From Lutraria lutraria (Eukaryota; Mollusca; Bivalvia; Venerida; Mactridae): a stretch of DNA of 64,000 nucleotides. Shown one piece after another: positions 58,870 through 64,000 of this stretch. The notes under the pieces are model-generated. The model worked only from the letters and a program-made list of their open reading frames with translations. It was not told the origin of the DNA and did no database searches. The first letter of the stretch is position 1. Each line of letters opens with the position of its first letter. Location: contig OZ026844.1 of assembly GCA_964023205.1 (NCBI GenBank), positions 29,993,326-30,057,325 of the forward strand, read 5' to 3'. A program made the position numbers and the translations under genes.

Positions 58870-61085
58870 ACTAACTGATGTGGATAAATATGTAGAATCT
58901 TTTAAAAGCAAGTTGAAATCACTAGTTGACAAACATGCTCCAATGAAAACTAATTTAATAGTTCTTAGACTAACGTGCCCTTGGTATGATGTAGAATTAC
59001 ATGAGGCGAAACATCTGAAAGGAAAACTCGAACAGAAATGGCGTGAGACAAATTTAACAATAGATCACCGATAATACAGGAATCAGTGCTCAATTGTCAA
59101 TAAACAACTGAAACAAACTCACATAAAGTACTATCCAGACAAAATAGAGACATGTGGGAGAGGCAGTAAAACTTAATTTAAAGTCACAAAACATCTTCTT
59201 GGTAAGATCGTGTTGCAAGCTTGTTCGTCCTCCAAAGAATTAGCACAGACTTTAAGTGATTTTTTCATCTCAAAGATCGGTGGAATCAGAGATAACATAC
59301 TTGCAAAAACACAAATGAAATCTAAAATAGAGATCACTGAAGAAATTCCGAACAAACAGACAAACACCCTTGTCGAATTCAGTCAGGTATCCGAGGAAGA
59401 AGTAAAGCAAATTATCACAAAATCAGCAAGTAAATCCTGCGAATTCCTGCTATTAATGGAATGTCTAGTGAAACTCTTGCCACCACTACTGAACATCATA
59501 AATGCTTACTAGATTAGAACTAGCGTATGAGCCAAAGTTGTATAAAAGTTCGCTAATCAGGCCATTTATCAAGAAATCTGATCTTAATGCCAATGTACTG
59601 AAACATTACAGACCGTTCTCAAATTTGCTTTTTGTGTCTAAAATTCTTGAAAAGCTATTAAATTCACGTCTAGAAACTCACCTGTCCCTTAACAATCTCC
59701 ACGAAAAGCACCAGTCAGCGTATAGGAAGTTTCATTCAACTGAAACGACTTTGCTTAAAGTACAAAATGATATTTTAAGATCTCTGGATGACAATGATGT
59801 GTTAATCCTTGTATTACTCGACCTGTCTGCTGCATTTGATACGATTGATCATAGGACACTCTTGCATCGCCAAGAGCACCATTTTGGAATTGCACGCAAT
59901 TTATTGTCCAGAGTGAATAACTTCATACCTAAGTGAAAGGTATCAAACTGTTGCCGTCGGAAATAAAGTGTCGAAGCCAGTACTCATGAAATATAGTGTT
60001 CCCCAAGGGTCTGTCATTGGGCCAAAATTCTTTACTATGTATACTAAACCAGTCGGGGAAATATGCAAAAACACGGGCTCAATCATCATATCTGTCTTTT
60101 AAGCCTACAAGCATAGTCTCCCGTGAAGACACATTACACCGTGTGGAAAGCTGTCTGGTCAAAATTGCTTCATGGATAAACAACAACATGCTTAAACTGA
60201 ACGCTGATAAAACGGAAGTCATTCTCTTTGCATCGAAGAATAACGAAACACATACCGAAACAGTTTCTGTAAAGATTGGTAATTCAAACATAAAGCCCTC
60301 AAAATAAGTACGAAATCTTGGTGCATTTTCAGACTCGAAGATGGAAATGGAAACACATATTAACTCAGTTTGTAGATCGATCTGGTTTTGGACAAATACG
60401 TCAAATCGGGCGCATTAGAGCGGATATTTCGACATATTCCACTAAATCACTTATTAACTGTCACGTCACTTCTCGTCTGGATTATTGCAATGCGCTTTTA
60501 CACGGTGTAACATTGACTATGCAGAACAGACTTCAGAATCTGCAGAACGAACAACGCAGCTAGAATCATAACGAGGACATCACGTTATGAGCATATAACC
60601 CCAGTGCTAAAGGAACTACACTGGTTACCAGTTCACTTTAGAGTGGAATTTAAGATCCTTGTCCACACTTTTAAAGCACTACATGACCAATCCCCAATCT
60701 ATATAAAGGACATGCTGGAACTTTATCAACCTGCAAGAAACCTAAGATCTCAAAACAACATGATACCAACTAGTTGAACCAAAAACTCGTGCTAAGTACG
60801 GTGATAGAAGTTTTTAATCTTTGACACCAAGACTGTGGAATACATTTCCCGAATCAATCAGGAACTCTAAAAGTGTAGCCGTATTAAAAAAAACTTTGAA
60901 AACACATATTTTCATCAAAGAATATGGACAGTAATTTTTCATTGACATAACTATGATAGGACTGTAAATGGATTCTAAATGTGTTTAACATAACTAATTA
61001 ATTAACTAAGATTATTTTATGTGTTTGTAAAGCGCTCTTGAACATCTATAGTACAGGTGAAAAGAGCGCTATATAAATATATGGT
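58870..61085 (+). mobile_element. 5'-truncated, frameshifted LINE (CR1/L2-like, Jockey superfamily)
   Basis: Reverse-transcriptase ORF pieces in order but different frames: a linker-type segment (DKYVESFKSKLKSLVDKHAP..CPWYDVEL, 58877-59072); FFISKIGGIRDNI and EEVKQIITKSASKSC (59210-59475); the fingers/palm HYRPFSNLLFVSKILEKLLN, HQSAYRKFHSTETTLLKVQN and LLDLSAAFDTIDHRTLL (59530-59875); PKGLSLGQN equivalent (about 60000); ASWINNNMLKLNADKTEVIL thumb (60160-60235). The YADD catalytic segment between the last two blocks is missing, apparently deleted near 60090-60110. The 3' end GAGCGCTATATAAATATATG followed by TA repeats is typical of CR1/L2-like tails. Non-functional. It is inserted in the duplicated kinesin intron segment. 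Confidence 0.85.
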
Positions 61086-61218
61086 ATATATATATTATAT
61101 CGTATATTGATACTTTGATCTAATGTGCAACGCCAGTGAATATACATTTTGTACTTTGTGTGAAATTAGGCGTTAAATCGAATAAACTAGTTTCACTAAT
61201 GTAACAGAATGTTTTCAG

Positions 61219-61339
61219 GTATCGTTCAGTATGTTAGAGATGTACAATGAAAAGGTTTATGATCTACTGAATCAGGCCACTGAATCTGAAACACAAGAAG
61301 TGCTCTCTGTGAGGATGACACCAAAACATAGCTTCATAG
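61219..61339 (+). pseudogene. Duplicate of kinesin exon 5
   Basis: Open frame with intact AG acceptor and GT donor, 121 nt against 115 nt in the main gene. It encodes [20 protein letters not shown] followed by TESETQEVL. The 6-nt difference is in frame and restores a LLNQ-type motif usual in kinesin-3 motors, where the main gene has LLST. No P-loop exon accompanies it in this window, so alone it cannot make a motor. It could belong to a gene that starts or ends elsewhere. Confidence 0.8.
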
Positions 61340-61603
61340 GTAACGTGCAGTTTTATTTGCTTAATACCGTTGAATATTATACACTAGATCCTAAAGTAAG
61401 CAGTTGAACATCCAGAGTTATACAAATGTACATGAAATATGAACATCAGAAGGTGTATCATGATAAAGGTATTGGCGTGACACTGTATAGATATGCGTTA
61501 GATAAGTATCTAGACGCGTCCCCTTTTTGAAAATAAAACAATAAATTTTGCGTATGATCCATGAGTGATTCATATTGTTATATGCTTTGTTGTTTTTTCT
61601 CAG

Positions 61604-61715
61604 TTGATGGTCTTAAAAGTTTTCCAGTTTCCTGCTACAAAGATATCGCATATTATATTGAAGAGTGCAATAAAAATAGAACAGTAGCGGCGACCAGAAT
61701 GAACGAAAAAAGCAG
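61604..61715 (+). pseudogene. Duplicate of kinesin exon 6
   Basis: 112 nt, same length and phase as 25674-25785, with intact splice borders. Encodes the switch I-side segment. It reads [20 protein letters not shown] where the main gene has DIV and TVAVT. TVAAT is the usual kinesin-3 form. No exon 7 equivalent lies downstream in the window. Confidence 0.8.
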
Positions 61716-62072
61716 GTAAATCTAATAAAACAAAAACTGAACTTTATCATAGCAATAGTATGTACTGTTGAACCAAGGGTCACATGTTCACAACTCGAGC
61801 GTGTTTCACTGGAGTTCTAAACATGTGACCCTTGCCTGCCAGACCCAAGAAAGAACATGTTAGTATTGGGTGGTAATACTTATTACAGTACTTAGACTTG
61901 TTTATATGATTACATTATTCATGGTTTAAAACGTCGCGCAAACAGCTAGGTTTATATGGCGACTTTTCCAACTTTGACTGTAGAAGAAGACCACACACCA
62001 CAAGACCACACTGTTGTTTAGAGTCCTAGACCTTCCCTAAGCCAGCTAGACCTGTTTGTGTCAGATATCCAT

Positions 62073-63056
62073 CGTGATAGATTTCTGACTAATGTCCTTG
62101 TTCTTAGATCACTGACTGGTATTCTTAGATTACTGACTGGTGTTCTTAGATTACTGACTGATGTTCTTAGATAACTGACTGATGTTCTTATATTACTGAC
62201 TGATGTTCTTAGATTACTGACTGATGTTCTTGGCTTACTGACTGATGTTCTTAGATTACTGACTGATGTTCTTAGATTACTGATTGATGTTCTTAGATCA
62301 CTGACTGGTATTCTTAGATTACTGACTGGTGTTCTTAGATTACTGACTGATGTTCTTGGCTTACTGACTGATGTTCTTAGATTACTGACTGATGTTCTTA
62401 GATTACTGACTGATGTTCTTAGATCACTGACTGGTATTCTTAGATTACTGACTGGTGTTCTTAGATTACTGACTGATGTTCTTGGCTTACTGACTGATGT
62501 TCTTAGATCACTGACTGGTATTTTTAGATTACTGACTGATGTTCTTAGATTACTGACTGATGTTCTTGGCTTACTGACTGATGTTCTTAGATTACTGACT
62601 GATGTTCTTAGATCACTGACTGGTATTCTTAGATTACTGACTGGTGTTCTTAGATTACTGACTGATGTTCTTGGCTTACTGACTGATGTTCTTAGATTAC
62701 TGACTGATGTTCTTAGATTACTGACTGATGTTCTTAGATTACTGACTGATGTTCTTGGCTTACTGACTGATGTTCTTAGATTACTGACTGATGTTCTTGG
62801 CTTACTGACTGATGTTCTTAGATTACTGACTGGTGTTTTTAGATTACTGACTGATGTTCTTAGATTACTGACTGGTGTTTTTAGATTACTGACTGATGTT
62901 CTTAGATTACTGACTGGTGTTTTTAGATTACTGACTGATGTTCTTAGATTACTGACTGATGTTCTTAGATTACTGACTGGTGTTTTTAGATTACTGACTG
63001 ATGTTCTTAGATTACTGACTGATGTTCTTGCGTTACTGGCTGATGTTCTTAGATTA
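62073..63056. repeat. 21-bp tandem array, about 47 copies, with higher-order units
   Basis: Same unit as 26190-26519 (TTCTTAGATTACTGACTGAT plus G). Four-to-six-unit blocks marked by TTAGATCACTGACTGGTATT and TTCTTGGCTTACTGACTGAT recur (about 62110, 62292, 62410, 62610), showing block duplication. It abuts the stop of the antisense gene copy. Confidence 0.9.
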
Positions 63057-64000
63057 ATGATTTCTTGCTGACCGTCTCTGTCCTTGATACTTTCATCACG
63101 ACAATAGTTGGAGACTTGTAGCCTGTGATGTAGAGTTTATCATAGTCAGCATTTAATGCAGCGCGATTCGCAAAACTACATGGAGTCGGGAACATCGTTA
63201 GATATATAAAATCCGGTGAATAAACTCGAACTTTTCCAACATTACTGACAACGTATATATATCCTTGTTTATCGGTTACTACGGCTGACGGTTTATCAGT
63301 CGAGTAACTAAAGATTTGCTTCCCATCATTTTCAAATCCACGTACGGTGTTCAAATACTCGCAGCAATGGATGATATGGTAGCTTTCTCGCAAATATTGA
63401 ACGGCAAATTTGTAACCGTCATATAAGCGATTTATTGTGATAGATTTGGTAACCTTCCCGTCAATGGTCATCACGTTCAGATACCATAAATCATCAGCAT
63501 TCTTCATGGAAACCAACATGTTTCAGCATCAATCGCTTGAACGCACTTCGGATGAAATCTTGTCCTTATACACCTACCGCATTTAGTTTTATCGGCTATT
63601 TTTGAAACCTGTAACAAGTTGGTGTTTATTAAACACACTATCAAAAACGTGTCATCAAGTACAGTCATACTCTCAGGCTTATTTTTTAATGGTATCTCAT
63701 CAACTAATTCATCATCACTTTGTAGAATAAGCAATCTTGATTTCTTGGTATCGGACAAGACCATCCGTCCATTCGGCAAAGCAACAATACCTCCAATGCT
63801 TGTATCATATTTTTTTATAGTAAAAACATGATCAGTATGTAACTTTACATTTTGCCTCTTTTGACCAATTTCATCCTCTTTCTGTATATGCAACTTTTGT
63901 ACATCAGCAATGTCCGTTTTCATATCACCAGCGTAATCATCCGATCCTGTAGGTTTTTCTTGCTCGATTTTGTCTTCTACACTGTCTCCTTTTTTCTTTT
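63049..64000 (-). pseudogene. Second B-box/propeller (TRIM-like) gene copy, frameshifted, cut by the window end
   Basis: The C-terminal propeller half matches 26508-27490 almost residue for residue. The frame breaks near 63520: a T4 run in the first copy (within the codons for AENMLVS) is T3 here, so the upstream frame (to 63923 and beyond) and the downstream frame (63519-63049) do not join. The N-terminal part lies outside the window. The lysine-rich linker is shorter than in the first copy. A sequencing or assembly slip in a homopolymer is an alternative explanation for the break. Confidence 0.8.

Larger units (their letters stand above)
61095..64000 (+). repeat. Direct segmental duplicate of 25200-27490
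   Basis: From CGCCAGTGAAT..ACATTTTGTACTTTGTGT onward the segment follows 25220-27490 in order and orientation: end of kinesin intron 4, exons 5 and 6, the following intron piece with CAACTCGAG..GTTTCACT hairpin, 21-bp array, then the antisense B-box/propeller gene. It differs by scattered substitutions, indels and a longer array. Homology also appears just left of the LINE (58851-58869). It continues past the window end. Confidence 0.9.

Overview
The window is AT-rich, intron-rich animal DNA from a metazoan nuclear genome, most likely a lophotrochozoan and probably a bivalve mollusc. The basis is small coding exons with GT..AG introns, many tRNA-headed SINEs, many short terminal-inverted-repeat (TIR) elements, a CR1/L2-like LINE remnant, a B-box/propeller gene of the type greatly expanded in bivalves, and dispersed repeats ending in GGGCCATCTTGGCCCTC. 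The species cannot be named from the sequence alone.

Layout. 1-5.7 kb: no gene seen, only SINE and DNA-repeat remnants. 5.77-6.61 kb (-): a 281-codon open frame with four sperm-tail PG-rich (STPG/ODF3-type) repeats. 7.38-18.32 kb (-): a multi-exon STPG/ODF3-like gene; nine exons join in one reading frame and every internal exon is phase 1-1. 18.3-21.1 kb: divergent intergenic region with CRE-like motifs, a 24-bp minisatellite and a 308-bp TIR element. 21.145-46.177 kb (+): a complete kinesin-3 gene of 24 exons that joins without a phase error into 1003 codons (motor, FHA domain, acidic C-terminal region); length and architecture fit the KIF28P/KLP-6 subfamily. Its 6.35-kb intron 6 holds an antisense B-box/beta-propeller (TRIM-like) gene with an in-frame stop, a SINE and a 1.48-kb TIR element. 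46.5-47.4 kb: a 0.9-kb TIR element with repeated AACGTT palindromes. 48.2-54.0 kb: a 5.9-kb 19-bp minisatellite with higher-order structure. 54.2-58.2 kb: dispersed repeats and gene-poor DNA. 58.9-61.1 kb: a 5'-truncated, frameshifted LINE. 61.1-64.0 kb: a direct duplicate of the kinesin exon 5-6/TRIM-like segment, cut by the window end.

The two main genes are head-to-head, about 2.8 kb apart between start codons, and both families are associated with cilia or sperm flagella, which suggests (inference) shared expression in ciliated or spermatogenic cells. The most unusual points are the duplicated kinesin exons, which look more canonical than those in the intact gene; the two related TIR elements sharing CCGGTGTA ends and AACGTT palindrome arrays; and several cases where part of a SINE or the edge of an exon has become a tandem array.
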